A DNA stretch of 64,000 nucleotides from JBJEFI01 sp051873875. GTDB lineage: Bacteria; Bacillota; Bacilli; Bacillales; Bacillaceae_G. Positions 45,675-56,281 of this stretch are shown piece after piece. A model generated the notes under the pieces. That model did not search any database and was not told where the DNA came from. It worked only from the letters and a program-made list of their open reading frames with translations. Made by a program: the position numbers and the translations under genes. The stretch is taken from positions 1-64,000 of the forward strand of contig JBJEFI010000152.1 of the NCBI GenBank assembly GCA_051873875.1, read 5' to 3'. Position 1 is the stretch's first letter. Every line of letters begins with the position of its first letter.

Positions 45675-46262
45675 ATGAAAGTTATAAAATCAGAGATTAT
45701 CACCAGTGCTGTAAAGCCAGATCAATACCCTGAGGGTGACTTGCCAGAAATTGCTTTGGCAGGTCGCTCAAATGTTGGAAAATCATCTTTTATTAATAAG
45801 ATGGTAAATCGAAAAATGTTAGCCCGTATATCATCAAAGCCGGGAAAAACACAAACGCTAAATTTCTTTACAATTAACGATGAACTTTTATTTGTAGACG
45901 TACCAGGCTATGGCTACGCAAAAGTATCAAAATCAGAACGTGCTGCATGGGGAAAAATGATTGAAACATATTTAACAACTCGTGAGCAATTAAAAGCAGT
46001 AGTAATGATTGTTGATTTACGTCATCCACCAACGTCAGACGACATCATGATGTATGATTTCTTAAAACATTATGAAATCCCAACGATCATTATTGCGACG
46101 AAAGCAGATAAAATTCCAAAAGGAAAAATTGATAAACATGTGAAGGTAATTCGTGGAGCACTTCAAATTGAAGATGGCGATAGACTTGTTACATTCTCAT
46201 CAGAAACAGGCTATGGAAAAGAAGAAGCTTGGAAAACAATTCAATCTTTTATTAAACAATAA
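45675..46262 (+). CDS. ysxC: EngB/YsxC ribosome-biogenesis GTPase
   Basis: A 195-residue essential GTPase for 50S subunit assembly. The G motifs are [15 protein letters not shown] (G1), PGKTQTLNF (G2), [12 protein letters not shown] (G3), IIATKADK (G4) and FSSETGYG (G5). The ATG is adjacent to the lonA stop, in the conserved lonA-ysxC operon. Confidence 0.96.
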   Translation: MKVIKSEIITSAVKPDQYPEGDLPEIALAGRSNVGKSSFINKMVNRKMLARISSKPGKTQTLNFFTINDELLFVDVPGYGYAKVSKSERAAWGKMIETYLTTREQLKAVVMIVDLRHPPTSDDIMMYDFLKHYEIPTIIIATKADKIPKGKIDKHVKVIRGALQIEDGDRLVTFSSETGYGKEEAWKTIQSFIKQ

Positions 46263-46270
46263 TGAAAACA

Positions 46271-46308
46271 AAAAAGAAGCTAGCTTATGATAAGTAGCTT
46301 CTTTTTTA
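46271..46308 (+). terminator. Terminator of lonA-ysxC
   Basis: The stem AAGAAGCTA / TAGCTTCTT and T6. Confidence 0.85.
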
Positions 46309-46428
46309 TAAGGTAAGAAAGTATAAAATTTTTGAGTCGTACATAATTATCTAATCTCCAGCTGTCTCTTTCGATATCTCTTAGCGATAATAAGGGATAT
46401 TGAAAAGGACACCAGTGAATTTTCAATG

Positions 46429-47601
46429 TTAAGCAGATGCTTTCATTTTACGTGTTTGAATTGCGTAAACTTGGTAAAGAAGTAGAGCAACAACAGATAA
46501 AATAGCACCTGAAATATATGGTAAATTCATTGAAATGGAGAACAACCACCCTCCTAATGGTGGACCTATAATTCTACCAAATGAATCAAAGGATGATAAT
46601 AATCCAGTTGTGTTGCCGTGTCCATGAGTAGTCGATTTTGTTAGTAAAGCGGATAGCGCTGGACGAATGACTCCGTTACCTAATGCAAAGAATGTTAAGA
46701 ATAAAGCAGATGTCCAAAAACTATTAGAGAATAAGATGAGAATAAAACCAATTGCTGATACAATTGTACCAATTTTAATGACTGCACCTTCTCCAAATTT
46801 TTTCGTTAACATACCGACTAAACCACCTTGTACAGCTGCACTACCAAATCCCATAATCATAAAAATATATCCTAATTGAACTGTATCAATTCCAACTTTT
46901 TTAGCTGCAAAGTAAGCAAATGTTGCTTCAAGTCCTGCCATTGATAATGTAACAAATAGTTGTAAAATATACATAATGGAAAGAGGTCCTTCGAAGCTTT
47001 TCCACATGGATTCTTTCTTTTTCGTATGAGAAGTACGTTTTTCCATAGGTAGTGATTCTTTTAATAAAATAATTACTAAAAGGAATGTAACAGCTGACGA
47101 TATGCCAGCAATGTAAAAAGGAGCATTTAAACTAATTTTTGAGAATACGCCCCCAATGGCTGGACCAAATACGAATCCCATTCCTGTTGCGGCCCCGATA
47201 ATACCCATTCCTTTTCCGCGTTCTTCAGGAGTTGTGATATCAGCTACATATGCCATAACAGTTGGCATGTTTGCTGCAGATAAGATACCACCGACAATAC
47301 GAGCAACAAATAACATCCATAAGGAAGTAGCGATTGCACTAAGAAAAAAGGAAATAGATAATCCAGCAATTCCCATTAATATAATTGGCTTACGACCGAT
47401 ACGGTCTGAAAGTCGTCCCCACATAGGTGCAAAGAATAGTTGCATTAATGAATAAACAGCCATTAAAAGCCCAAGTTCTGTTGAATTACCACCAATTTTT
47501 TCTGCTAAGAATGGTAAAACGGGAATGATAATCCCAAAACCAACCATTACTAAAAACATAATTAAAAATAGGACTGGTAAAACTTTTTTTGATTGAATCA
47601 T
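46429..47601 (-). CDS. MFS multidrug-type efflux transporter (Bmr/TetA-like)
   Basis: A 390-residue, 12-helix major facilitator. Motif A is GRLSDRIGRKPIILMG after helix 2, and the antiporter motif C-like GAATGMGFVFGPAIGG in helix 5 indicates proton-drug antiport (DHA1 family). The substrate is unknown; Bmr, NorA or tetracycline-type specificity cannot be separated by eye. ATG 47601 has AAGGGTG upstream. It is inserted between ysxC and the hem operon, on the opposite strand, and is not part of the conserved block. Confidence 0.85.
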   Translation of the reverse strand: MIQSKKVLPVLFLIMFLVMVGFGIIIPVLPFLAEKIGGNSTELGLLMAVYSLMQLFFAPMWGRLSDRIGRKPIILMGIAGLSISFFLSAIATSLWMLFVARIVGGILSAANMPTVMAYVADITTPEERGKGMGIIGAATGMGFVFGPAIGGVFSKISLNAPFYIAGISSAVTFLLVIILLKESLPMEKRTSHTKKKESMWKSFEGPLSIMYILQLFVTLSMAGLEATFAYFAAKKVGIDTVQLGYIFMIMGFGSAAVQGGLVGMLTKKFGEGAVIKIGTIVSAIGFILILFSNSFWTSALFLTFFALGNGVIRPALSALLTKSTTHGHGNTTGLLSSFDSFGRIIGPPLGGWLFSISMNLPYISGAILSVVALLLYQVYAIQTRKMKASA

Positions 47602-47699
47602 TTTTTTCACACCCTTATTAAGTTGAATATATAGTTTATTTTATCCCTTCCAACTGACACTAAGACCTTAATTTCACACTTTAGAATGTTAAGGTGTAA

Positions 47700-47790
47700 G
47701 TAGGTAATAAGTGCTAGCAAGGACTTGATTAGTGTAACTAGCCATCAGAGAAGATGAAGAAATCTTGTTGATAGCAGTTTTACTATATTT
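47700..47790 (+). repeat. Interspersed two-hairpin repeat, copy 3
   Basis: GTAGG start, GTGCTAGCAAGGACTTGAT, TGTAACTAGCCATCAG and GCAGTTTTACTATAT end. Hairpin 1 pairs GCTAG with CTAGC, a compensatory change relative to GTTAG/CTAAC in copy 1. Hairpin 2 pairs AAGAT with ATCTT and flanks. It lies in the 340-bp gap between two minus-strand genes. Confidence 0.6.
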
Positions 47791-47892
47791 ATCAATTAGT
47801 CACATATAACTATAAGTAAAGTATATAGGAATAAGAGGTTTTTTATCAAGAAATTTATCTTTATTTTATTATTTTTAAAACTTTCTTAATAC

Positions 47893-47932
47893 GCAAAAAA
47901 CACTCTATAAAATAGGAAAGAGTGTTTTAAAA
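47893..47932 (-). terminator. Terminator of the 163-residue membrane-protein gene
   Basis: On the minus strand the stem AAAACACTCT / AGAGTGTTTT is followed by a T-run, just after the gene's stop. Confidence 0.75.
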
Positions 47933-47941
47933 TAGTCATAA

Positions 47942-48433
47942 TTAATACCTTTTTTTTGAAAAGAAAAGCAAATAAATCCCAAAAATAACTAATAATAATG
48001 GCCAAAAACGTTGGATAAGTGTTGTATCAAATTGAATTCCTTTAATAGCGCTATCAATTTGGTCTGAAAAAAAGAAAAATAAAGAAATAACTAATAATAA
48101 GAAAGACGGCAGTAAATCACCTTTAGAACGTTTATTTTTTAAAAATAAACTTAATGCAACGATAAATATAAGAACAGCAATAGGATTTGGATAATTCTTT
48201 ATGATAACGCTTAAATGGAAGTGTAGCCCAAACCCTGCAAGTAAGATACCTGGGATGATATAATGTTGGTCCTTCCCTAAATAAGCTTGGCATAAGCAAG
48301 CAAGACCAATAATAATCAAGACAGAAGGCCACTCAAAAAAACGTGAAAATAGTTCTAATTGTTGCTGAGATGCAAAATAAAAAAAGCCAAATCCAATACA
48401 TAATATACTAACAAACCAGCGATATTTTTTCAT
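47942..48433 (-). CDS. Polytopic hypothetical membrane protein (LiaF-TM-like)
   Basis: A 163-residue protein with about six short hydrophobic segments arranged as repeats (FVSILCIGFGFFYFASQQ, WPSVLIIIGLACLCQAYLG, IIPGILLAGFGLHFHLSV, FLLLVISLFFFFSD, RFWPLLLVIFGIYLLFFSK). The repeated W/F-P-x-L-L/I-I-I-x-G pattern resembles the LiaI/LiaF transmembrane region and DUF5668 proteins. Its function is unknown. It is divergent from hemA, and AGGAGGGTAT precedes its ATG. Confidence 0.6.
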   Translation of the reverse strand: MKKYRWFVSILCIGFGFFYFASQQQLELFSRFFEWPSVLIIIGLACLCQAYLGKDQHYIIPGILLAGFGLHFHLSVIIKNYPNPIAVLIFIVALSLFLKNKRSKGDLLPSFLLLVISLFFFFSDQIDSAIKGIQFDTTLIQRFWPLLLVIFGIYLLFFSKKRY

Positions 48434-48588
48434 ATACCCTCCTTGTGCAATAGTAAGCTAAATTTCTTTTTGTTCATCATTGAATATGATACATTATTAA
48501 TAGAATACGAGAGTTCAGGATGTTTATCAATGGTAAAAATGGAAGATTTTTTATAAATATAATAAATTAGAAAGAGAGTGAATCTTCT

Positions 48589-49902
48589 TTGTACGTAATA
48601 GTAGCGACACTTAATCATCACACGGCACCTGTTAAAATACGAGAATGTTTTTCTTTTTCCGAGCAAGAAATAGGAATCGCAATGACAGCTTTAAAAGAAG
48701 AAAAAAGTATTCTTGAAAATGTTATTGTATCCACGTGTAATAGAACGGAAATTTATGCAGTTGTAGATCAATTACACACAAGTCGTTTTTATTTAAAACG
48801 ATTTTTGGGAACGTATTTTAAAATGGACATTGAGACGTTTAATGATCATTTGTTATTTTATGAGAATGATGATGCTATTTCTCACTTATTAAAGGTAACG
48901 TGTGGATTAGATTCAATGATTGTGGGAGAAACGCAGATTTTAGGACAAGTAAAAAGTAGTTTTTTATTAGGACAACAACGTGGAACAACAGGTTCCATTT
49001 TTAACATGTTATTTAAACAAGCAATTACATTTGCGAAAAAAGTACATGCAACGACAGCTTTAGGAGAACATGCTGTCTCGGTTAGCTATGCAGCTGTGGA
49101 ACTGGCCAAAAATTGTTTTGCAACATTAGATGGTCAGCGTGTATGTATTGTTGGTGCAGGAAAAATGAGTGAGTTAGCGCTTCAAAATTTAAAGGGACAT
49201 GGCGTTGGAGAAATAACGATTGTTAACCGTACGTATGAAAAGGGCAAAGAAGTTGCATTGAGATATGGGGGAACGGCAGCAGATTTTGAGCTTTTAGAAG
49301 ACGTATTAGTGAACACTGACATTGTTATTACATCGACGGGCGCTAGAATTCCGGTAGTAACAGGAGAGTTAATGACAACTGTAATGGAACGTCGAAACAA
49401 TGAGCCAATTGTTTTTATTGATATTGCTGTTCCTCGTGATGTAGAGCCAGAGGTAGCGTTGATGGCGAATGTCTATTTATATGATATCGATCATTTAGAG
49501 CAAGCAGTTGCGTCTAATATACATGAACGAATGTTGATTGCGAAAAAAATTGAAATGCAGATTCAAGATGAAGTGGAAATATTTAACAAATGGTTACATA
49601 CGCTAGGCGTTGTACCAATTCTTTCAGCTCTTCGTGATAAAGCATTAACGATTCAAACAACAACGCTAGATAGTTTAGAACGAAAGCTACCGAATCTAGA
49701 AGAACGAGAATATGTTATTATTCGTAAGCATTTTAAGAGTATTATTAATCAAATGCTTAAAGACCCAATCTTAAAAGCAAAAGAATTAGCAGCACAACCA
49801 GATGCAAATGAGAAATTACAATTATTTGTAGATATTTTTAATTTAGAAAAACAATTGCAGTCTGAAGAGAAGGTATTATTCGAAAGCAATTACCGTTCAT
49901 AA
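48589..49902 (+). CDS. hemA: HemA, glutamyl-tRNA reductase
   Basis: A 437-residue first enzyme of C5 haem synthesis: NADPH reduction of Glu-tRNA to glutamate-1-semialdehyde. The catalytic Cys is in IVSTCNRTEIYAVVDQLH; the CGLDSMIVGETQILGQVK region, the NADPH fold VCIVGAGKMSELALQNL and the dimerisation helix are present. The start is TTG 48589 with AGAGAGTG upstream. It heads hemACDBL; hemX, which in B. subtilis lies between hemA and hemC and limits HemA levels, is absent from the 21-bp gap. Confidence 0.95.
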   Translation: MYVIVATLNHHTAPVKIRECFSFSEQEIGIAMTALKEEKSILENVIVSTCNRTEIYAVVDQLHTSRFYLKRFLGTYFKMDIETFNDHLLFYENDDAISHLLKVTCGLDSMIVGETQILGQVKSSFLLGQQRGTTGSIFNMLFKQAITFAKKVHATTALGEHAVSVSYAAVELAKNCFATLDGQRVCIVGAGKMSELALQNLKGHGVGEITIVNRTYEKGKEVALRYGGTAADFELLEDVLVNTDIVITSTGARIPVVTGELMTTVMERRNNEPIVFIDIAVPRDVEPEVALMANVYLYDIDHLEQAVASNIHERMLIAKKIEMQIQDEVEIFNKWLHTLGVVPILSALRDKALTIQTTTLDSLERKLPNLEEREYVIIRKHFKSIINQMLKDPILKAKELAAQPDANEKLQLFVDIFNLEKQLQSEEKVLFESNYRS

Positions 49903-49923
49903 GAAAGAGGGGAAGACAGAGCA

Positions 49924-50853
49924 ATGAGAAAAATCATCGTTGGTTCAAGAAGAAGTAAACTAGCATTAACACAAACAAAATGGGTTATTGCACAATTAAA
50001 AGCGCTAGGTGCACCATTTGAATTTGAAATAAAAGAAGTTGTGACAAAAGGAGACGTTATTTTAGATGTTACCCTTTCAAAAGTAGGTGGGAAAGGGTTA
50101 TTTGTAAAAGAAATTGAACAAGCACTATTAAATAAAGAAATAGATTTCGCCGTTCATAGTATGAAAGATATGCCGGCAGTTTTGCCAGAAGGATTAATGA
50201 TTGGATGTGTACCAAAGCGGGAAGATCCTCGTGATGTCATTATTACAAAAAACGGAAGGAAATTGGCTGAATTAGAAGCGGGAGCGATTATTGGAACAAG
50301 TAGTTTACGTCGAAGCTGCCAAATTCAAGCCTTACACGAAGATAAAGAGATTAAGTGGATTCGTGGTAATATCGATTCTCGTTTACGTAAGCTAAAAGAA
50401 GATGAGTATGATGCTATCATGCTAGCAAGCGCTGGTTTAAGACGAATGGGTTGGGCAGATGACATTGTAACAGAATATTTATCTGTTGAACAATGTATAC
50501 CTGCTGTTGGACAAGGAGCACTAGGTATTGAATGTCGTCAAGATGATGAGGAAGTATTAGCTTTTCTTCGTTTGTTAAACGATGAACAAACATTCCAAAT
50601 GGTTGAAACAGAGCGTGCTTTCTTAAAAACATTGGATGGTGGCTGCCAAATTCCAATAGGCGCTTATGCTTTTGAACAAGATGGAGGCATCCAACTTCAT
50701 TGTATCGTTGGCTCTCATGACGGAAAGGTTCTTTTAAGAGAATCCGTTCATGGAAACGATCCAGTTGCTCTAGGAATCCAAGCAGCTAATCTTCTGTTAA
50801 AACGTGGTGCTGGTGAATTAATTCGTGAAACGAAGGAAAACCTTGGACAATGA
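49924..50853 (+). CDS. hemC: HemC, porphobilinogen deaminase
   Basis: A 309-residue hydroxymethylbilane synthase. It has [20 protein letters not shown], the catalytic Asp region HSMKDMP and the dipyrromethane-binding Cys in [16 protein letters not shown]. The ATG lies only 21 bp after hemA, with AGAGGGGAAGA as RBS. The stop overlaps the hemD start by four bases. Confidence 0.96.
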   Translation: MRKIIVGSRRSKLALTQTKWVIAQLKALGAPFEFEIKEVVTKGDVILDVTLSKVGGKGLFVKEIEQALLNKEIDFAVHSMKDMPAVLPEGLMIGCVPKREDPRDVIITKNGRKLAELEAGAIIGTSSLRRSCQIQALHEDKEIKWIRGNIDSRLRKLKEDEYDAIMLASAGLRRMGWADDIVTEYLSVEQCIPAVGQGALGIECRQDDEEVLAFLRLLNDEQTFQMVETERAFLKTLDGGCQIPIGAYAFEQDGGIQLHCIVGSHDGKVLLRESVHGNDPVALGIQAANLLLKRGAGELIRETKENLGQ

Positions 50854-51551
50854 TGAATAAAAAAATTCTTATTACACGTGACGAAGGAATAAATGGAAGG
50901 TTGCAACGAGGAATCGAGCAGTTAGGAGCCATCCCAATCGTTATCCCCTTTATAAAAGTAAAAGAGACGCCTGTTGTTGTTGATAATCTATCACAATATG
51001 ATTGGATTTTTTTTACGAGTATAAATAGTGTAAAAGCATTTTTAAATTATAATCAACTCCCATCTCATATAAAAATAGGAGCAGTTGGAAGTAAAACGAA
51101 GCAAGCCATTGAGACATTTGGGTATGAGGTTACATTTATGCCTTCTGTATTTACTGCTCAATGCTTCATAAAGGAAATAACAACGCAATTAACAAAAGAA
51201 GATCGTATTTTATTTCCAAGAGGGAATCGGGCACGAGATACTATTTTTATATTAAGAGAACAAGGTTATCGGTTATTTGATATGATTGTATATGAAACAT
51301 CATTTGTTATACCAGATAATGAGGTTCTTCAGGGGATAAGTGAAATTGATGGAATTATCTTTGCATCCCCTTCAGCTGTCACTGCTTTTTGCCAATGTAT
51401 TCCTAATTGGAATAAAGAAATCTATATAGTATGTATAGGCCCAACAACAGCAGAACAGGCAAAGAATAAGGGGTTTACAAATATTCATATCCCAGCCGTT
51501 TATACGAGTGAGGGAATTGTAGATGAAATGAAAAGGAGTTTTGGAAAATGA
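50850..51551 (+). CDS. hemD: HemD, uroporphyrinogen-III synthase
   Basis: A 233-residue two-lobed protein, weakly conserved as usual: [35 protein letters not shown] and [14 protein letters not shown] are the family's recognisable strands. It inverts ring D while closing hydroxymethylbilane. Four-base overlaps with hemC and hemB place it firmly in the operon. Confidence 0.92.
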   Translation: MMNKKILITRDEGINGRLQRGIEQLGAIPIVIPFIKVKETPVVVDNLSQYDWIFFTSINSVKAFLNYNQLPSHIKIGAVGSKTKQAIETFGYEVTFMPSVFTAQCFIKEITTQLTKEDRILFPRGNRARDTIFILREQGYRLFDMIVYETSFVIPDNEVLQGISEIDGIIFASPSAVTAFCQCIPNWNKEIYIVCIGPTTAEQAKNKGFTNIHIPAVYTSEGIVDEMKRSFGK

Positions 51552-52525
51552 ATATTACTTTTGATCGTCATAGACGTTTACGCAATAGCGCTGGTTTACG
51601 TGCGTTAGTTCGTGAGAATGTATTACGTAAAGAAGATTTAATTTATCCTGTTTTTATTGTAGAGGGTGAAGATAAACGCAATCCAGTAGCGTCTATGCCA
51701 GGTGTTTATCAATGTTCAATTGAACATACATTAATAGATATTCGTGAGGCTGTCGCATTAGGTGTTACATCTGTTATTGTATTTGGTGTTCCAGATGATA
51801 AAGATGGTGTTGGTTCATCTGCATATTGTGAACAAGGTATTGTTCAAAAAGGTATTAGAGCGATTAAAGAGGAATTTCCTGAACTCATTGTCATTGCAGA
51901 TACATGTTTATGTCAATATACAGATCATGGCCATTGTGGTGTTGTTGAAGATGGGGAAATCGTCAATGATTTATCTCTTCAATTATTGGCACAAACAGCG
52001 GTAAGTCAAGCGAAAGCGGGAGCTGATATTATTGCACCATCGAATATGATGGATGGCTTTGTTGCGGCTATTCGTCACGCCTTAGATGAACAAGGATTCA
52101 CTCATATTCCAATTATGTCTTATGCGGTGAAATATGCATCTGCTTTTTATGGTCCATTCCGAGATGCAGCCCATAGTTCACCACAATTTGGCGATCGAAA
52201 AACATACCAAATGGATTCTGCAAATCGTCGTGAAGCATTACGTGAAGCTCAAGCAGATGTAGAACAAGGTGCGGATTTCCTTATTGTAAAACCAGCTTTA
52301 TCTTATTTAGATATTATTCGTGATGTACGAAATGAATTTAACCTACCGGTTGTTGCTTATAATGTTAGTGGTGAATATTCCATGATTAAAGCAGCCGCAG
52401 CAAACGGTTGGATTGATGAACGTGCCATCGTAATGGAAATGTTAACAAGCATGAAACGTGCAGGTGTAGACTTAATTATTACATATTTCGCAAAAGATGC
52501 GGCTAAGTACATCGAGGAGGAATAA
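51548..52525 (+). CDS. hemB: HemB, delta-aminolevulinic acid dehydratase
   Basis: A 325-residue porphobilinogen synthase. The zinc-type cysteine cluster is [16 protein letters not shown]. The Schiff-base lysines are in [20 protein letters not shown] and [17 protein letters not shown]. It overlaps hemD by four bases, and GAGG near its end supplies the hemL ribosome binding site. Confidence 0.97.
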   Translation: MNITFDRHRRLRNSAGLRALVRENVLRKEDLIYPVFIVEGEDKRNPVASMPGVYQCSIEHTLIDIREAVALGVTSVIVFGVPDDKDGVGSSAYCEQGIVQKGIRAIKEEFPELIVIADTCLCQYTDHGHCGVVEDGEIVNDLSLQLLAQTAVSQAKAGADIIAPSNMMDGFVAAIRHALDEQGFTHIPIMSYAVKYASAFYGPFRDAAHSSPQFGDRKTYQMDSANRREALREAQADVEQGADFLIVKPALSYLDIIRDVRNEFNLPVVAYNVSGEYSMIKAAAANGWIDERAIVMEMLTSMKRAGVDLIITYFAKDAAKYIEEE

Positions 52526-52529
52526 GAGA

Positions 52530-53819
52530 ATGAGAGTAGATACAAAATCACAAGCAGCTTTTCAAGAAGCCGTTCAATTATTACCAGGTGGTGTCAACAG
52601 TCCTGTTCGTGCCTTTAAATCTGTAAACGTGAATCCAATCTTTATGGAACGTGGAAAAGGATCAAAAATTTATGATATTGATGGTAATGAATATATTGAC
52701 TATGTATTATCATGGGGTCCACTTATTTTAGGACATAGTGATGATCAAGTTGTAGAAGGGTTAAAGAAAATTGCAGAGAGTGGTACAAGTTTTGGTGCGC
52801 CTACGTTGTTAGAAAATAAATTAGCCAAGCTTGTTATTGAACGAGTGCCATCCATTGAAATCGTTCGAATGGTAAACTCAGGTACGGAAGCGACAATGAG
52901 TGCCCTTCGCTTAGCTCGTGGCTATACAGGTCGAAATATGATTTTAAAATTCGAAGGTTGCTACCATGGGCATGGCGATTCTTTATTAATTAAAGCTGGT
53001 TCAGGTGTTGCTACACTTGGATTGCCAGATAGTCCGGGTGTTCCAGAGGGTGTTGCCAAAAATACAATTACGGTTCCCTATAACGATTTAGAAAGCGTAA
53101 AAGTAGCATTTGAACATTATGGAGATGATTTAGCAGCAATTATCGTAGAGCCAACAGCTGGTAATATGGGTGTTGTTCCACCGGTAGAAGGCTTCTTGGA
53201 GGGGCTTCGTGAATTAACAACGAACAATGGAACATTGCTTATTTTTGATGAAGTAATGACTGGTTTCCGTGTTGATTATAACTGTGCTCAAGGCTATTTT
53301 GGTGTAACACCAGACTTAACTTGTTTAGGGAAAGTAATTGGTGGTGGATTACCAGTAGGTGCATATGGTGGCCGTAAAGAAATTATGAATCAAATCGCAC
53401 CAAGTGGTCCAATTTATCAAGCTGGTACATTATCAGGGAATCCATTGGCAATGACGGCTGGATATGAAACGCTTGTCCAATTAAAACCAGAACATTATCA
53501 ACAATTCCGTAAGATGGGTGATCGATTAGAAGAAGGGTTAATGGAAGCTGCAAAACAGTACAATATTCCATTAACATGCAATCGTGCCGGTTCAATGATT
53601 GGTTTCTTCTTTACAAATGAACATGTTATTAACTATGAAGCTGCGAAAACATCTAATTTAGAAATGTTTGCAGAGTTTTATCGCTTAATGGCGGATGAAG
53701 GTATTTTCTTACCACCATCTCAATTTGAAGGTTGGTTTTTATCTACGAAACATAGCGATGCAGATATTGAAAAAACAATTGAAGCAGCACGTAAAGCATT
53801 TGCTGTTCTTAGTAAATAA
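52530..53819 (+). CDS. hemL: HemL, glutamate-1-semialdehyde 2,1-aminomutase
   Basis: A 429-residue PLP enzyme that makes delta-aminolevulinate. It has [17 protein letters not shown], the PLP-lysine in [19 protein letters not shown], and [12 protein letters not shown] 52530 follows GAGGAGG; the frame continues upstream through hemB codons to 52497, which I exclude. It is the last gene of the operon. Confidence 0.96.
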   Translation: MRVDTKSQAAFQEAVQLLPGGVNSPVRAFKSVNVNPIFMERGKGSKIYDIDGNEYIDYVLSWGPLILGHSDDQVVEGLKKIAESGTSFGAPTLLENKLAKLVIERVPSIEIVRMVNSGTEATMSALRLARGYTGRNMILKFEGCYHGHGDSLLIKAGSGVATLGLPDSPGVPEGVAKNTITVPYNDLESVKVAFEHYGDDLAAIIVEPTAGNMGVVPPVEGFLEGLRELTTNNGTLLIFDEVMTGFRVDYNCAQGYFGVTPDLTCLGKVIGGGLPVGAYGGRKEIMNQIAPSGPIYQAGTLSGNPLAMTAGYETLVQLKPEHYQQFRKMGDRLEEGLMEAAKQYNIPLTCNRAGSMIGFFFTNEHVINYEAAKTSNLEMFAEFYRLMADEGIFLPPSQFEGWFLSTKHSDADIEKTIEAARKAFAVLSK

Positions 53820-53825
53820 TCCAAT

Positions 53826-53863
53826 GAAAGAGACTATCCTATGTAATAGGATGGTCTTTTTTT
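53826..53863 (+). terminator. Terminator of the hem operon
   Basis: The stem AAAGAGACTATCCTAT / ATAGGATGGTCTTTT and T-run. Confidence 0.85.
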
Positions 53864-53976
53864 ATGTTCTCTTGTATCCTTCAAACCTTCTTTACGTTAG
53901 AAGTGGTTCTAAATTTCTCCGTTTCTAAATAGATATGTACTGTATGATTTATTTATAGGAGTGGAGGGAAATAGAA

Positions 53977-55062
53977 ATGTCTTTCGATAATGAAACGGTA
54001 TTAACTTTATCGGTACAAGAATCAGTTTGGTTCCAAAAAGGACAGGAAGTAGCTGATGTGTTGTCTGTTCAGCTTACGCCTGATATTTCCATAAATGAAG
54101 AAGGAGATTATGTGTGCATAAGAGGCTCTTTATTTCTAGAAGGAGAATATAAACCAATTATTGCACAAGAAGATGAATATTCATTAAGAGATATCTCTCC
54201 TCATCGAACAGTTGAAGATGTTGTCTCAAGAGAAGATGGAACGAATGAGTTCTATCATAATTTCCCTGTCTATATAACAATTCCCATTCATCGTGTAGAG
54301 GATTTAAATGATATTTATATTACAATTGAATCTTTTGACTATGAGTTAACGGATGAAAGTAATTTGAAATTAATTGCTGATATTACAATTGGTGGCTTGC
54401 AACGTGAGGAGAGCGAAGAAGATCAACGGACTGAAGAGAGTGATCAACAGGAAGTCCCTATTGTAGAACATGTAGCAGTGGAAGAAGAACAAGAAGATGT
54501 TGTTTTTGAGCCATTTCGGTTAGAAGTAAAACGAGAGCCACAAGTTGAAATAGAAGAAGAGCAAGAATGGGAACAACTATCTACCTACAGTGGCACTCCG
54601 GTTGTAGAAGTTTCTCAAGATCCGATTGAAGAACCAAAGCGTATTGTTGAACAAGAGGCACCTACGATTATTCCAGAACCTGAACCAATTCGCTATCAAC
54701 ATGTGGAAGAAAAACCAGAGGTGAAGCAGGAAACACCTATAGTCGCTCGAGCAGAGGAATTTGATTTAGAAGAAGAGGAGATTGTTTCTGCCGAAGCGTA
54801 CGATGAACAATATTATCAACATACTGCTTCAAACGTAGATGAAAATGCACTTTATTTAACAAAGTTATTTAGCCGGGAAGAAGAGGAAGAGTTTTCACAG
54901 TTAAGAATGTATATTGTTCAGCCAGGAGATACAATTGAGTCAATCGCAAGTCATTACGGTGTAAAAGTTGAATCGATGATGCGAGCCAATTCTTTAGAAG
55001 ATGCTTATGTGACCGTTGGAAAAATTTTATATATCCCAAAAGGAAGAAAACATCATATTTAG
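53977..55062 (+). CDS. spoVID: SpoVID, spore coat encasement morphogenetic protein
   Basis: A 361-residue mother-cell protein that guides coat encasement of the forespore. The N-terminal SpoVID/SPOCS-type domain (VLTLSVQESVWFQKGQEVAD, ISPHRTVEDVVSREDGT) is followed by a very acidic Glu/Gln-rich linker (about 140-290). The conserved C-terminal region is ALYLTKLFSREEEEEFSQL, with a LysM domain (MYIVQPGDTIESIASHYGVK...). It is shorter than the 575-residue B. subtilis protein, mostly in the linker. GGAGTGGAGGG precedes the ATG. Confidence 0.92.
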   Translation: MSFDNETVLTLSVQESVWFQKGQEVADVLSVQLTPDISINEEGDYVCIRGSLFLEGEYKPIIAQEDEYSLRDISPHRTVEDVVSREDGTNEFYHNFPVYITIPIHRVEDLNDIYITIESFDYELTDESNLKLIADITIGGLQREESEEDQRTEESDQQEVPIVEHVAVEEEQEDVVFEPFRLEVKREPQVEIEEEQEWEQLSTYSGTPVVEVSQDPIEEPKRIVEQEAPTIIPEPEPIRYQHVEEKPEVKQETPIVARAEEFDLEEEEIVSAEAYDEQYYQHTASNVDENALYLTKLFSREEEEEFSQLRMYIVQPGDTIESIASHYGVKVESMMRANSLEDAYVTVGKILYIPKGRKHHI

Positions 55063-55073
55063 AGAAGAAATAA

Positions 55074-55118
55074 AAAAGGCTGACAAAAGGTGTACTCTTT
55101 TTGGTACAGTCTTTTTTC
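55074..55118 (+). terminator. Probable terminator after spoVID
   Basis: An imperfect hairpin around TGTAC / GTACA, extended by GAC/GTC, and followed by T6. Confidence 0.5.
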
Positions 55119-55212
55119 TCATATTGTAAGAGAAAAATTGATTTTGGGGTACTCAGTTGTTTTAACCTCCATTTTTGGTTTGAAGAATTGTTTTGAAATA
55201 GGAGGTGTAAAA

Positions 55213-56244
55213 GTGTTAAAAGAAGGATTAACGGAAGAAGAATTACAAGAAATATTGCGCTTATATCAACTAAATCCAACCCACTTGGAATATTTAAAAG
55301 ATGTTATTAAAGTGTATGATCGACAAGGTGTGTATGCCTTAAAACGAGTTTTGCCAAGAGGGGATTATCGCAATCAATTATTAACGAGTATGCAATTGCT
55401 TTATCAAAAAGGATTTCGTCACGTCTTGCCTATGTACCATACAATAGATGGACGTTATATTGTTAATGGCAAACATTATTTTTATTATTTAATCCCATGG
55501 GTAGATGATATTTTTAGTAAAAATGAACGAGATGACCATTATCATAATATGCTACGAAGTTTGGCGAAAATGCATAAAAAAACAGAACAACAAATTGATA
55601 TTGATGAGGAACAAGTAGAAGAACATTACAATCAGATTAAAGAAAAATGGGAGGATGATAAGCGGATACTAGAGCAGTTTGCTGATGAGTGTGAACAAAA
55701 ATGGTATATGTCACCGTTTGAATTGCAATATTGTTCTTCTGTTTATCAAGTACTTCGAGCTCAGGGATTCGCCATAAATCAATTAGATCAATGGCTAGAG
55801 GGAATGAAAGAAAAAGAAAAAAGCCGTGTCTGTTTAATTCATGGAAATTTGTCTATTCGTCATTATGTGATTGATTATCAGGACCGAGGTTATTTTATTA
55901 GTTTTGAACGTTCGATGATGGCACATCCTATTCAAGATTTAGCCCTTTTTTATACCCGTTCACTCTCTACTTATCCTGTTGTGAGGGATGACCGATTTGA
56001 TTGGTTCAATACGTATATGAAAGAAAATCCTTTATTTCGTGAAGAAAAAAAGTTGTTTTTAAGCTATATTACTTATCCACAGAAAATAATTAATCATGTT
56101 ATTGCCTATCAAAACAAAACAAGAGATTGGAATGAGCTTGAGTATACGAAGCAATTTCAAAAGGCTGTATGGCTAATGAATAATATGGAATATTTTATTT
56201 CGAGAGTACAAGAGCAGCAAGCACAGTTAGATATGGAAGAATAA
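55213..56244 (+). CDS. ysxE: YsxE, CotS-family (aminoglycoside-phosphotransferase-like) spore coat protein
   Basis: A 343-residue kinase-fold protein of the CotS/CotI/YsxE group that accompanies spoVID. It has YALKRVLPRG (ATP-lysine region), HYFYYLIPWVDDIF, MLRSLAKMHKKTEQ and the catalytic-loop-like CLIHGNLSIRHYVI, where HGN replaces the usual HGD. The start GTG 55213 follows GGAGGTGTAAAA; the frame extends to 55090 without a site. It is presumably a mother-cell coat protein. Confidence 0.88.
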   Translation: MLKEGLTEEELQEILRLYQLNPTHLEYLKDVIKVYDRQGVYALKRVLPRGDYRNQLLTSMQLLYQKGFRHVLPMYHTIDGRYIVNGKHYFYYLIPWVDDIFSKNERDDHYHNMLRSLAKMHKKTEQQIDIDEEQVEEHYNQIKEKWEDDKRILEQFADECEQKWYMSPFELQYCSSVYQVLRAQGFAINQLDQWLEGMKEKEKSRVCLIHGNLSIRHYVIDYQDRGYFISFERSMMAHPIQDLALFYTRSLSTYPVVRDDRFDWFNTYMKENPLFREEKKLFLSYITYPQKIINHVIAYQNKTRDWNELEYTKQFQKAVWLMNNMEYFISRVQEQQAQLDMEE

Positions 56245-56281
56245 GTGCCTGACACCATTGTGCCAGGTACTTATCTTTTTT
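56243..56281. terminator. Terminator after ysxE
   Basis: The stem AAGTGCCTGACAC / GTGCCAGGTACTT with T6. It overlaps the end of the opposing small gene and may work for both. Confidence 0.75.
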
